This document shows, one piece after another, positions 7,924-15,371 of a DNA stretch of 49,950 nt (position 1 is its first letter; every line of letters begins with the position of its first letter). A program made the translations under genes and the position numbers. Origin of the DNA: JABDPF01 sp037384065 (GTDB taxonomy: Bacteria; Pseudomonadota; Gammaproteobacteria; Xanthomonadales; SZUA-36); contig JARROJ010000029.1 in assembly GCA_037384065.1 (NCBI GenBank), positions 1 to 49,950 of the forward strand. The letters run 5' to 3'. The notes beneath the pieces were generated by a model. It was given only the letters and a program-made list of their open reading frames with translations. It ran no database searches and was not told the DNA's origin.

Positions 7924-8150
7924 GTATCAACCGCCATTTCAGAATTCGCGCACGTATCAGCACGCGTGAGCCGGCGCCGAATCAGACCTGAACGGCTCGT
8001 GCATCGTCCAAACTCCTGACGGTAGCTCGACCCGTCCTCGATCATGCACTGTCCGAACAACAGCAAAATCATCCCGTGGGCGAACCTGCTTCTGAACATC
8101 AACTCAGTTGCAACGTGCCTTCCCCGCGCGCCGGCGCCGAAGCATGAGCC
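7924..8150 (-). mobile_element. decayed IS91-like element 3' end, copy C
   Basis: The outer 40 bp match copy A, and the full stretch to CCGCGCGCCGGCG (about 8143) matches copy B. At its inner end, the minus-strand frame APARGEGTLQLS then TGA (8101-8099) corresponds to the last residues of the transposase fragment in copy B. The roughly 175 bp after that stop would be the non-coding 3' terminus, where the replication origin lies in IS91-type elements. Nothing of the remaining transposase is left. A minus-strand frame running through the copy is not a gene (see rejected items). Confidence 0.55.
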
Positions 8151-8169
8151 GCCTGATTGCCGGCGGACA

Positions 8170-8214
8170 AACCTTAAAGAAACATTAATCCAACCTTAAA
8201 TGACCCGGGTCATT
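8170..8214 (+). promoter_or_regulatory. operator cluster upstream of the decaheme cytochrome gene
   Basis: There are two direct repeats AACCTTAAA (8170-8178, 8192-8200) whose starts are 22 bp apart, two helical turns. A perfect 16-bp palindrome AATGACCCGGGTCATT (8199-8214) overlaps the second repeat. A weak promoter may follow (TTGTTT at 8213-8218, TTATAG at 8238-8243, 19-bp spacer), which would place the palindrome against the -35. This fits binding of a dimeric regulator, and the direct repeats fit a response regulator. The protein is unknown. Confidence 0.5.
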
Positions 8215-8246
8215 GTTTCGTGCTCCCGACTATTTTCTTATAGGCA

Positions 8247-8385
8247 TGTCGAAATTCCGTGAGCGAAACGGAGTCGCGGTTGATTTCGACAGATACTAAT
8301 GAGGCCGAGGCGCGGAACATGCGGCCAAAGCCCAACTGAAGTAGAACCCCGGCCCGAGGTCCGTGGTTCCACGAGGAGAGAAGTC
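8247..8385 (+). promoter_or_regulatory. structured 5' leader of the decaheme cytochrome mRNA
   Basis: An outer 9-bp stem, TGTCGAAAT (8247-8255) with ATTTCGACA (8283-8291), encloses an inner stem TCCGT/ACGGA (8256-8260, 8268-8272). The inner loop is GAGCGAA and there is a 10-base bulge on the 3' side. Next come GGCCG/CGGCC (8303-8307, 8322-8326) and a small CGTG-GTTC-CACG hairpin just before the GAGGAGAG ribosome site. This arrangement could be a cis-regulatory RNA. It does not match the riboswitch consensus sequences I know, including c-di-GMP-I. Confidence 0.4.
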
Positions 8386-10608
8386 ATGAAATGTTTGAAC
8401 CGTCTCGTTACGGTCGTTTTGTTAACCTGCTTGTTCGTCTGGACCGGCACGGCCCTGGCCAAGAGTGAGGGATCGGACCGCGGCGGATTCACGGCGGCTG
8501 ATAACGAATTCTATCTGACCGAAGAGGTCTTTTACTTCTTCCGGCCCGGACTTGAATTCGAACTGCTCGATTTCGAGATTCCGGCCGACCGACAGCCACT
8601 CGCGACGTTCTCCCTGAAAGATCCGATGGGCATGCCGCTGGATCGCGAAGGTGTCTACACCCCCGGTGATGTCGATGTCCGCATGATGCTGACCTACATC
8701 CCGCAGGGCGAGGAACAGAAGGTCAGTTATCACGACCGTTCCCGCGATCGTGACGGCGAATACACCGCGCTGGGCGACGGCGTGTATACCTACAAGTTCA
8801 CGACCGTGCTGCCCGAGGACTACGATGCCGATGCGACGCATACCCTGGGCATCGTTGCGACGCGCGACCTGCGCGACTACGATCTCGAGCGCTATTACGA
8901 CAACGACGTGTACAACTTCGTGCCCTCGGGCGCCGAGATGGTCACGCCGCCGCGGGATATCGTCCGCACCGAGACCTGCAACCGCTGCCACGACCCGCTG
9001 GGCGCGCACGGCGGCCGTTACCAGGAAGTGCAGGTCTGTCAGCAGTGCCATCTGCCCGCACTGGTAGATGACGGCGTCAGCTACAGCTTCAACGCCATGA
9101 TTCACCGGGTGCATGCAGAGGCAGCCGAGTACCCGGCGACGATCAACGATTGTGAAGTCTGCCACACAGGCGGTACGCCGACGGCCGACTTCCCGCTGGT
9201 CGCCAACCCGAACCCGACACCTGCCTGCGACGCAACCGGCCTCACGATGACGGAACTGGCCTGGTACGACGCCGGCAACGTGCAGATTCACATCAACGCC
9301 GCCGACGGACCGTTGTTCGCCGCCAGTGACACGGAAGGTTCACAGGCGACGGGCAAATGGGTTCGTGACGGAATGGAGTTCGTCATGGTCGATACGGCCA
9401 CCGGTGACGTGCTCCAGGAACTCCCGGTCGACCTCACCGTCTTCGGATGCGCGGGTAATGCACCCGGTACGTTCCGGGGCGAGGCCGGCGATCTGCACAC
9501 GCGCTGGATGAACCGGCCGTCGCGGGAAACCTGCGGCTCCTGCCACAGCGACATCGACTTCGAGCAGGGCATCGGTCACCCCGAAATGACCACCGACGAG
9601 TTCTGCGGAATTTGCCACCAGCCGACCGGCCGTGAATACGGCGCCAGCGTCAAGGGCGCGCACCAGGTGGATTACAAGTCCGACCAACTCCTCGGCGTGC
9701 TGGTCGATATCGTCGACATCAGCAACACCGGTCCCGGCGAGCGTCCGATCGTGACCTTCTCGCTGAGCAACAAGTGGGGTCCGCTGCCGCCGAGCTATCT
9801 GCAGCGCCTGCGGTTCTCGCTGTCCGGCCCGAACGACGACTTCAGTTTCTACGCGCAGGACGATGCGATCAATGACCTGCAGGCGGACGGCGCCAACTGG
9901 AAGTTCCAGTTCGAAACACCGTTGCCCGACGACGCGATGGGCAGCTACTCGGTCGGCGTCGAAGGCCGCATCGGTGGCTGGACGATCAACCCGGGAACGA
10001 ACGACGAGTTCACCATCGACGACCAGATACAGAACTTCATCGAACCGTTCGCGGTCACCGGCGACATGATCGATCCGCGCCGGCAGGTCGTCGACGACAT
10101 GAAGTGCGAAAGCTGCCACAGCAACCTGAGTCTGCACGGCACCAACCGGCATAACGCGAGCGGCTACTGCCAGACCTGCCACATGCCGTCGGCGACGGAC
10201 GAAGTGGTCCGCGAAGAAGGCGATACGCCCGAATCGATCGATTTCCGCTACATGGTGCACAAGATTCACGCCGGTGCGGAACTCGAAAAGGGTTACGTCG
10301 TTATCGGCTATCGCGGCAGCGTCAACGACTACAGCCACGTCGAATACCCGGGCGATCTGCGCAATTGCGAAGCCTGCCACGTGGATGATTCATACGCACT
10401 GCCGCTGTCGTCGAACCTGGAAATGGTCACCACGCCGCGCGACTACTTCACCCCGATGGGGCCGGAAACCGCGGCCTGCCTGTCCTGCCACGACAGCAAG
10501 TCGGCTGCCTCCCATGCGCTCTCCAACTCGAGCGATATCGGCGAGGCCTGCGCGGCCTGTCACGGCACCGGCAAGACCTACGATGTAGAGAGGGTTCACG
10601 CGCGCTGA
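8386..10608 (+). CDS. OmcA/MtrC-family decaheme c-type cytochrome
   Basis: This encodes 740 residues. ATG 8386 is chosen for its strong GAGGAGAG site and the signal peptide MKCLNRLVTVVLLTCLFVWT ending in TALA. Ten CXXCH heme sites begin at residues 198, 218, 256, 383, 407, 574, 595, 661, 698 and 722. The 5+5 split, with beta-rich regions at about 30-190 and 420-570, is the MtrC/OmcA domain plan. Homologues pass electrons from the periplasm to extracellular acceptors. The -1 position before Cys15 is Thr, so no good lipobox is seen. The protein may therefore be periplasmic or released, not an outer-membrane lipoprotein. No MtrA, MtrB or heme-maturation genes are nearby. A strong terminator follows. 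Confidence 0.93.
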   Translation: MKCLNRLVTVVLLTCLFVWTGTALAKSEGSDRGGFTAADNEFYLTEEVFYFFRPGLEFELLDFEIPADRQPLATFSLKDPMGMPLDREGVYTPGDVDVRMMLTYIPQGEEQKVSYHDRSRDRDGEYTALGDGVYTYKFTTVLPEDYDADATHTLGIVATRDLRDYDLERYYDNDVYNFVPSGAEMVTPPRDIVRTETCNRCHDPLGAHGGRYQEVQVCQQCHLPALVDDGVSYSFNAMIHRVHAEAAEYPATINDCEVCHTGGTPTADFPLVANPNPTPACDATGLTMTELAWYDAGNVQIHINAADGPLFAASDTEGSQATGKWVRDGMEFVMVDTATGDVLQELPVDLTVFGCAGNAPGTFRGEAGDLHTRWMNRPSRETCGSCHSDIDFEQGIGHPEMTTDEFCGICHQPTGREYGASVKGAHQVDYKSDQLLGVLVDIVDISNTGPGERPIVTFSLSNKWGPLPPSYLQRLRFSLSGPNDDFSFYAQDDAINDLQADGANWKFQFETPLPDDAMGSYSVGVEGRIGGWTINPGTNDEFTIDDQIQNFIEPFAVTGDMIDPRRQVVDDMKCESCHSNLSLHGTNRHNASGYCQTCHMPSATDEVVREEGDTPESIDFRYMVHKIHAGAELEKGYVVIGYRGSVNDYSHVEYPGDLRNCEACHVDDSYALPLSSNLEMVTTPRDYFTPMGPETAACLSCHDSKSAASHALSNSSDIGEACAACHGTGKTYDVERVHAR

Positions 10609-10650
10609 TTCGCGCTTAATCGGCGGACACACCGTCCGTCAACCCAACGG

Positions 10651-10680
10651 GACAGGGTGCTTCGGCACCCTGTCTTTTTT
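10651..10680 (+). terminator. rho-independent terminator of the decaheme cytochrome gene
   Basis: A 10-bp perfect stem GACAGGGTGC/GCACCCTGTC with a TTCG tetraloop is followed by TTTTTT. It ends 72 bp after the stop codon. Confidence 0.93.
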
Positions 10681-10731
10681 GTGTCCGGTATCGGGTAAAC
10701 TGATCTCCCGAGGTCGCGCACGAGGCGCCGC

Positions 10732-11286
10732 TTGACCCATTACTGCGACATCGCGCCGGGCCATCCGTTGCACGGTCCCTATCACGACACCGAGTACGGC
10801 TTTCCGGTCGCCGACGAATCGGCGCTGTTCGAACGCCTGGTGCTCGAGATCAACCAGGCGGGACTGAACTGGGAGCTGATTCTTCGCAAGCGGGAAAACT
10901 TCCGTGCGGCATACGACGGCTTCGACGTCGACCGCGTGGCCGCGTATGGCGATGCCGACCGGCGGCGTCTGCTCGGTGATCCGGGGATCGTGCGCAACCG
11001 CCTGAAGATTGACGCCGTGATTCACAATGCCCGCGTCATTCGCGGGCTGCGGGCGCGTTGCGGCGGGTTCGCGACCTGGCTGCGTGACCATCATCCGCGC
11101 GACAAGGCGCGGTGGGTGCGGTTGTTCCGCGAGACGTTTCGCTTCACCGGCGGCGAAATCACCGGTGAGTTCCTGGCCTCGATCGGGTACCTGCCATCCC
11201 CGCACCGCCCCGATTGCCCCGTGCACGCGAAACTCCTCGCCCTGGCGCCGCCCTGGACGGACCGCGATCCGTCGGCCCCCGCCTGA
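10732..11286 (+). CDS. tag: DNA-3-methyladenine glycosylase I
   Basis: This encodes 184 residues from a TTG start, since no ATG precedes the conserved N-terminus. The enzyme removes 3-methyladenine from alkylated DNA in base excision repair. The Tag pattern is clear: Cys5 and His18 at the N-terminus (CDIAPGHPLHGPYHDTEYG) and the C-terminal His158-x3-Cys162 pair. Together these would form the zinc site. Also seen are EINQAGLNWELILRKRENFR, with the helical core and catalytic-site Glu39, and GIVRNRLKIDAVIHNAR. Length fits the family. It has its own upstream terminator-bounded position and a 240-bp gap downstream. Confidence 0.93.
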   Translation: MTHYCDIAPGHPLHGPYHDTEYGFPVADESALFERLVLEINQAGLNWELILRKRENFRAAYDGFDVDRVAAYGDADRRRLLGDPGIVRNRLKIDAVIHNARVIRGLRARCGGFATWLRDHHPRDKARWVRLFRETFRFTGGEITGEFLASIGYLPSPHRPDCPVHAKLLALAPPWTDRDPSAPA

Positions 11287-11421
11287 GGGCGGCCGGTGTG
11301 GCCTCCGGGCGGGGTCGCGCTCCCGCGTCGCACAGGAACGCTGACACGCCTCATCGGTGGCGCCCGAGCGCCGACGGACCCCGCGACCCGGGTTCGTTGC
11401 CGGGGGCGGGCCCGCATGGTC

Positions 11422-11461
11422 CCAGCCAATCGGTAGGTGCCCGGGCTATCGGTGGGGCTGG
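11422..11461 (+). promoter_or_regulatory. imperfect hairpin in the leader of the PLP enzyme gene
   Basis: CCAGCC (11422-11427) pairs with GGCTGG (11456-11461). CGGTAG (11431-11436) pairs with CTATCG (11446-11451) through one G-U pair, around a 9-base GC-rich loop. It lies 65 bp before the ATG, within an otherwise featureless 240-bp gap. It could be a leader structure or chance pairing in GC-rich DNA. Confidence 0.25.
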
Positions 11462-11526
11462 CAGACTGGCGCGGGGCTCGGTATCGTTCGCTGATCATCC
11501 ATGCGAAAACGGGTCTTACTGAAGCG

Positions 11527-12672
11527 ATGAAGCGTTCCAAGCAAACTGCGCGCACCTGGCTGGTTGCGGGCGGCCGTCCGGCGCGGCCGGGCGAGCCGTT
11601 GAACACGCCGTTGGTGCCGGCTTCGAATTTCCTGCTCGGCGATGACCGGATTTACAGCCGCGATGGCGGCACGCCCGGTTGGGAAGCGCTGGAAACGCTG
11701 GTCGGCGGGCTGGAAGGCGGCGAGGCGGTGGCGTTCGCCTCGGGCATGGCCGCCGTTGCGGCCGTGTTCGAAATCCTGCCGGCCGGCGCATCGGTGGCGT
11801 TGCCGGACGATTGCTACCACGGTGTCGCGGAGCTTGCGCGTGACGGTGAGGCTCGCGGCGCATGGTCGATCGAGCGCATTGCGGTCGACGATACCGAGGG
11901 CTGGCTGCGCGCGCTTCCGAAGGCCGATCTCGCCTGGCTCGAATCACCGTCGAACCCATTGCTGGCGGTCGCCGACCTGCATGCGATCGGTGCGGCGCCG
12001 CGCAGGAACGGCGCCTGGCTGGTCGTGGACAATACCTTCGCCACGCCGCTCAATCAGCGGCCGCTCGCGCTGGGCGCCGACATCAGCCTGCACTCTGCGA
12101 CCAAGTTCATCGGTGGCCACTCGGACCTGCTGTGCGGCGTAACGGTGGCGCGCGACGCTGCGGTGGCGCAGCGGTTGCGGCGTGTCCGTTCGCTGCGCGG
12201 CGCGACCCCCGGAACCCTGGAGGCCTTCCTGGCCGTGCGCGGCGCCCGCACGCTCGCCCTGAGGTTGGCGGCGGCACAGGACTCCGCGGCACGCCTGGCG
12301 GACTGGCTGGCCCGGCATCCGGCCGTGGCGCAGGTCCGCTATCCCGGTCTGAAGGCGCACCCGACACACACGATTGCGCAGGCGCAGCTTGACGGATTCG
12401 GGACGATCGTTTCGTTTGACGTGCGCGGCGGCGCCGCGGCTGCGGACGCCGTGTGCGCCCGGCTGCGGTTGATCCGTCACGCGACCAGCCTCGGCTCGGT
12501 CGAGTCGACCATCGAGCGCCGCGCGGCGTATGCCGGGCAGGAGCACCTGCCGCCGGGACTGTTGCGCCTGAGCGTCGGTATCGAGTCCTGCGCGGACCTC
12601 GTCGCCGACCTGGAACAGGCGCTCGCACCGGTGGGCGGTCACCACGAGACAGGGGAGGCAGGCGAATCATGA
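11527..12672 (+). CDS. cystathionine gamma-synthase/lyase-family PLP enzyme
   Basis: This encodes 381 residues. ATG 11527 is preferred because the conserved fold begins soon after (ARTWLVAGG, NTPLVPASNF). It belongs to the Cys/Met-metabolism PLP family (MetB, MetC, MetZ). Landmarks are FASGMAAV (68-75), ESPSNPLL (139-146), VVDNTFATPLNQ (167-178) with Asp168, and the PLP lysine Lys193 in HSATKFIGGHSDLL. The C-terminal RLSVGIESCADLVADLEQAL is diagnostic. Whether it makes or breaks cystathionine cannot be decided by eye. It overlaps moaC by 4 bp (ATGA), so the two are translationally coupled. Confidence 0.87.
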   Translation: MKRSKQTARTWLVAGGRPARPGEPLNTPLVPASNFLLGDDRIYSRDGGTPGWEALETLVGGLEGGEAVAFASGMAAVAAVFEILPAGASVALPDDCYHGVAELARDGEARGAWSIERIAVDDTEGWLRALPKADLAWLESPSNPLLAVADLHAIGAAPRRNGAWLVVDNTFATPLNQRPLALGADISLHSATKFIGGHSDLLCGVTVARDAAVAQRLRRVRSLRGATPGTLEAFLAVRGARTLALRLAAAQDSAARLADWLARHPAVAQVRYPGLKAHPTHTIAQAQLDGFGTIVSFDVRGGAAAADAVCARLRLIRHATSLGSVESTIERRAAYAGQEHLPPGLLRLSVGIESCADLVADLEQALAPVGGHHETGEAGES

Positions 12673-13178
12673 CGAGCGAGGCGAAGCACAGCTGGGCGAT
12701 GGCCGACGTGTCCGGCAAGGCCGTGACCCGCCGCGTGGCGGTTGCCGGCGGGCGGATCCGGGTCGGCCGGGAAGCCTTCGAGCGGATTCGTGACGGCCGC
12801 ATGCCAAAGGGCGACCCGCTGGCGATGGCCGAGATCGCGGGCATCCAGGCCGCCAAGCAGACGCCTGCGCTGATTCCCTTGTGCCATCCGATCGCCCTGA
12901 ACCGCGTGGCGATACGCACGGTCCTGCGCGACGATGAGCATGCCGTGGATATTTACTGCATCGCGGAGATCGCGGCCCAGACCGGGGTGGAAATGGAAGC
13001 CCTGACGGGCGTGTCGGTCGCCTTGCTGACCGTCTGGGACCTGACCAAGCCCGTCAACCCGGCGCTCGCGATCACCGGCCAGCGCCTGATCTGCAAATCC
13101 GGCGGCAAGCATGGCGACTGGGTCCATCCGGACGGCGTGCCGCCCGAGGTCGAGGCAATTCTGGCGGACTGGGGCTGA
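12669..13178 (+). CDS. moaC: cyclic pyranopterin monophosphate synthase MoaC
   Basis: This encodes 169 residues. MoaC converts 3',8-cyclo-7,8-dihydroguanosine triphosphate, the MoaA product, to cPMP in molybdenum cofactor synthesis. Conserved elements are PLCHPIALN (residues 70-78), TGVEMEALTGVSVALLTVWD and KSGGKHGDW near the C-terminus, whose lysines and His73 belong to the active site. It starts within the stop of the PLP enzyme gene, and ends 16 bp from the stop of the converging moaE. moaC is thus on the opposite strand from moaA, moaD and moaE. Confidence 0.96.
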   Translation: MTSEAKHSWAMADVSGKAVTRRVAVAGGRIRVGREAFERIRDGRMPKGDPLAMAEIAGIQAAKQTPALIPLCHPIALNRVAIRTVLRDDEHAVDIYCIAEIAAQTGVEMEALTGVSVALLTVWDLTKPVNPALAITGQRLICKSGGKHGDWVHPDGVPPEVEAILADWG

Positions 13179-13194
13179 CCCCGATTCGACGCGG

Positions 13195-13635
13195 TCAGGA
13201 CCCGTGGGCGTGGGCCGCGCAGCGCTGGCAGTTGACCCACTCGGCCGCGCCGTCCGCGTAGTATTCCTTTTTCCAGATCGGCAGGCGGATTTTCGCCTGG
13301 TCGATGATGTAGCGGCAGGCGTCGAACGCCGCGTCGCGGTGCGGGGCCGAAGCCCCGACGATGACGGCGGTATCGCCCAGTTCCATCAGCCCGGCGCGAT
13401 GAATCGCCGCGGCCCGCCGGATTCCGAACTTCGCGATGGCCTCGTCGATGATGCGTTCCCCTTCGCGGACCGCGAGCGGTTCGTAGACCTCGTACTCGAG
13501 TCGCAGCACGTCGCGGCCCTCGTTGTGGTTACGGACCCAGCCCTCGAACTGCACCAGAGCGCCGCACCGGGGGTCGGCCAGCGTTTGGCTGAAGGCCCGG
13601 GCGTCGATCGCCCGGTGACGGATCTGAAACCGCAT
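13195..13635 (-). CDS. moaE: molybdopterin synthase catalytic subunit MoaE
   Basis: This encodes 146 residues. With thiocarboxylated MoaD it inserts the dithiolene sulfurs into cPMP. The start at 13635 overlaps the moaD stop (TGATG), indicating coupling. Landmarks are GALVQFEGWVRNHN (25-38), LEYEVYEPLA, HRAGLMELGD and SAPHRDAAFDACRYIID. The catalytic lysine region KIRLPIWKKE (Lys115, Lys122) is present. The tail has two cysteines (CQRC) beyond the usual end. Confidence 0.95.
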   Translation of the reverse strand: MRFQIRHRAIDARAFSQTLADPRCGALVQFEGWVRNHNEGRDVLRLEYEVYEPLAVREGERIIDEAIAKFGIRRAAAIHRAGLMELGDTAVIVGASAPHRDAAFDACRYIIDQAKIRLPIWKKEYYADGAAEWVNCQRCAAHAHGS

Positions 13636-13874
13636 CAGCCGCCCGCAACCGGTGGAAAGAACAGCACTTCGTCCGCGTCCGAGAGCGTTGTGTCCCAGTC
13701 GCTCATCGCGTCGTTCACCGCGACCAGCGAGGCGGCATAACGCTGCAGGCCCGCGTGGCGCGCCTGGCACTCGGCGAACAGTTCGCCCGGGGTCGCCGCG
13801 GCGGTTTCTACCGCCTCGCTCTCCGTTCCGGCGGCCTCCCGGAATGCCGCGAAATACCGAACCGTGATGCGCAT
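13635..13874 (-). CDS. moaD: molybdopterin synthase sulfur carrier subunit MoaD
   Basis: This encodes 79 residues with a ubiquitin-like fold. It begins MRITVRYFAAFREAAG and ends VLFFPPVAGG. The C-terminal Gly-Gly is the residue pair that MoeB adenylates and that is then thiocarboxylated. The length is normal. It lies 4 bp after moaA and overlaps moaE, forming a moaA-moaD-moaE operon. Confidence 0.95.
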   Translation of the reverse strand: MRITVRYFAAFREAAGTESEAVETAAATPGELFAECQARHAGLQRYAASLVAVNDAMSDWDTTLSDADEVLFFPPVAGG

Positions 13875-13878
13875 CGCG

Positions 13879-14922
13879 TCAGCCGCCCATGCGGTACATT
13901 TCGACCTTGTGGCGCTGGCGCGCGGCGCGGCCGCGCTCCTCGCTGTAGCGGTCCTTGCGCGCCGTCCAGACGGCGTGAATCCGCTGACCCAGGTCCGCGG
14001 GATTCCGGGCCTGGCGGATCAGCGGCATCAGGTTGGTGCCGTGGTTGCCGAACAGGCAGGTGTAGAAAATGCCGTCGGCCGTGACCCGCGCGCGTGTGCA
14101 ACCGCCGCAGAACGGCTGGCTGATCGAGCTGATGAAGCCGATTTCGCCGCGGCCGTCACGGTACTCATAGCGTCGCGCGGTTTCGGCCGGATTGTGGGTG
14201 TCGACCGGCCGGATCGGCCAGCGGCCGTCGATCCGGCGCACCCATTCCGCGTTCGACACCACGTCGTCGAGGCGCCAGTGGTTGCTGTTGCCGACGTCCA
14301 TGAATTCGATCAGGCGCACCTGGTGCGGCGTGCCGCGAAAGTGCGCCAGCAGGTCCATCACGGTATGGTCGTTGACGCCCTTCTGCACGACCGTGTTGAT
14401 CTTGAGCCGTTCGAAGCCGGCGTCCTCGGCTGCGGCGATGCCTTCCAGGATCTGCTCCAGGCGCGCCTTGCCGCCGCTCATGGTGTCGAGAACGGCCTGG
14501 TCGAGCGTGTCCAGGCTCACCGTGATCCGCCGCAGACCGGCCGACGCGAGGTCGACCGCCAGGCGCGGCAGCATGACGCCGTTGGTGGTCAGCGCGATAT
14601 CGTCGAGCCCGCGAATGGCGGCCAGTTGCTCGACCAGCGCGGGCAGCCCGGGCCGGAGCAGGGGTTCACCGCCGGTCAGCCGCAGTTTGCGCACGCCAAG
14701 GTCGGTAAACGCGCGGACCAGGTCGACGATCTCGTGGTCGGTCAGCAGGCGTTCCAGCGGCAGGAACTCGCCGCGCCCCTGGACGGAATCGGCCGGCATG
14801 CAGTAGCTGCAACGGAAATTGCAGCGGTCGATGACCGACATGCGCAATTCACGCAAGGGCCGACCGAGCCGGTCGATCGACGGCAGTGCGACGGTCTGTT
14901 TGAGTGCGAGGGGAATATCCAT
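13879..14922 (-). CDS. moaA: GTP 3',8-cyclase MoaA (radical SAM)
   Basis: This encodes 347 residues. It catalyses the first step of molybdopterin synthesis from GTP. The N-terminal radical-SAM cluster motif is C34-x3-C38-x2-C41 (CNFRCSYC). A LTGGEPLLR stretch binds SAM. The second iron-sulfur cluster uses Cys272, Cys275 and Cys289 (CGGCTRARVTADGIFYTC). The protein ends in Gly-Gly, as required for activity in characterised MoaA. It follows the DUF3144 gene by 23 bp on the same strand. Confidence 0.96.
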   Translation of the reverse strand: MDIPLALKQTVALPSIDRLGRPLRELRMSVIDRCNFRCSYCMPADSVQGRGEFLPLERLLTDHEIVDLVRAFTDLGVRKLRLTGGEPLLRPGLPALVEQLAAIRGLDDIALTTNGVMLPRLAVDLASAGLRRITVSLDTLDQAVLDTMSGGKARLEQILEGIAAAEDAGFERLKINTVVQKGVNDHTVMDLLAHFRGTPHQVRLIEFMDVGNSNHWRLDDVVSNAEWVRRIDGRWPIRPVDTHNPAETARRYEYRDGRGEIGFISSISQPFCGGCTRARVTADGIFYTCLFGNHGTNLMPLIRQARNPADLGQRIHAVWTARKDRYSEERGRAARQRHKVEMYRMGG

Positions 14923-14945
14923 GGGTCGGCGGATCCGCGTTGCCG

Positions 14946-15212
14946 TCAGCCGATGCGAGCCTTCATCAGTTCGTCTTTCTTGATCTTCTGGAAATGCTCG
15001 AGCGTGCGCCGGTACAGGGCGACGACCTTGTCGACCCCGCTGGCCTCCAGGGTTCCGTCGTTCCCGGCCGCGACATAGGTCGCATAGATGCCGGAGGCCG
15101 TCATCAGCGCGCCCGAGACCAGGGCCGGGTCGACTTTTTCGTCCTTCAACTCGTTGGCGAGTTCGATGAAGCGGTTGGTGCAGTACTGGTGCTGTTTTTC
15201 CTGTTCGTTCAC
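14946..15212 (-). CDS. DUF3144 domain-containing protein
   Basis: This encodes 88 residues from a GTG start at 15212. That start is preferred because GGAG lies just upstream and the DUF3144 homology begins NEQEKQHQYCTNRFIELANE. The remainder is helical and charged, with ALMTASGIYATYVAAG in the middle and LEHFQKIKKDEL at the end. The domain has no known function. It is the first gene of the minus-strand unit leading into moaA, although a role in cofactor synthesis is not implied by the domain. Confidence 0.8.
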   Translation of the reverse strand: MNEQEKQHQYCTNRFIELANELKDEKVDPALVSGALMTASGIYATYVAAGNDGTLEASGVDKVVALYRRTLEHFQKIKKDELMKARIG

Positions 15213-15371
15213 GGAAGACTCCGGCCAGGGTTCGAAAACGCCTATTGTATGCACAAAACGGTCGCGTGTCGCACCCGCCACGGGACGGCGGGTCCCCGCT
15301 CGCGACGCGAACGCCCGTTGATTTCTCGGGTGCGATCCGCCGACAATGACCTGTCAGACAGGAGTTTCCCG

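Noticed and set aside
7924..8102. Similar minus-strand reading frames in repeat copies B and C (both with a GMI-LLFG-C-IE pattern), looking like a conserved small protein
   Set aside because: In copy C the frame lies after the transposase stop. The two frames do not end alike, and substitutions are not concentrated in third positions. The similarity follows from DNA homology of the IS91-like 3' end.
8296..8319. Hammerhead-ribozyme-like string CTAATGAG...GCGGAAC in the decaheme leader
   Set aside because: The essential core G5 is an A and the flanking helices I and III cannot be drawn. Treated as chance.
8247..8385. c-di-GMP-I (GEMM) riboswitch in front of the cytochrome gene
   Set aside because: The conserved GCACAGGGCAAACC and ACGCAAAGCC segments are absent.
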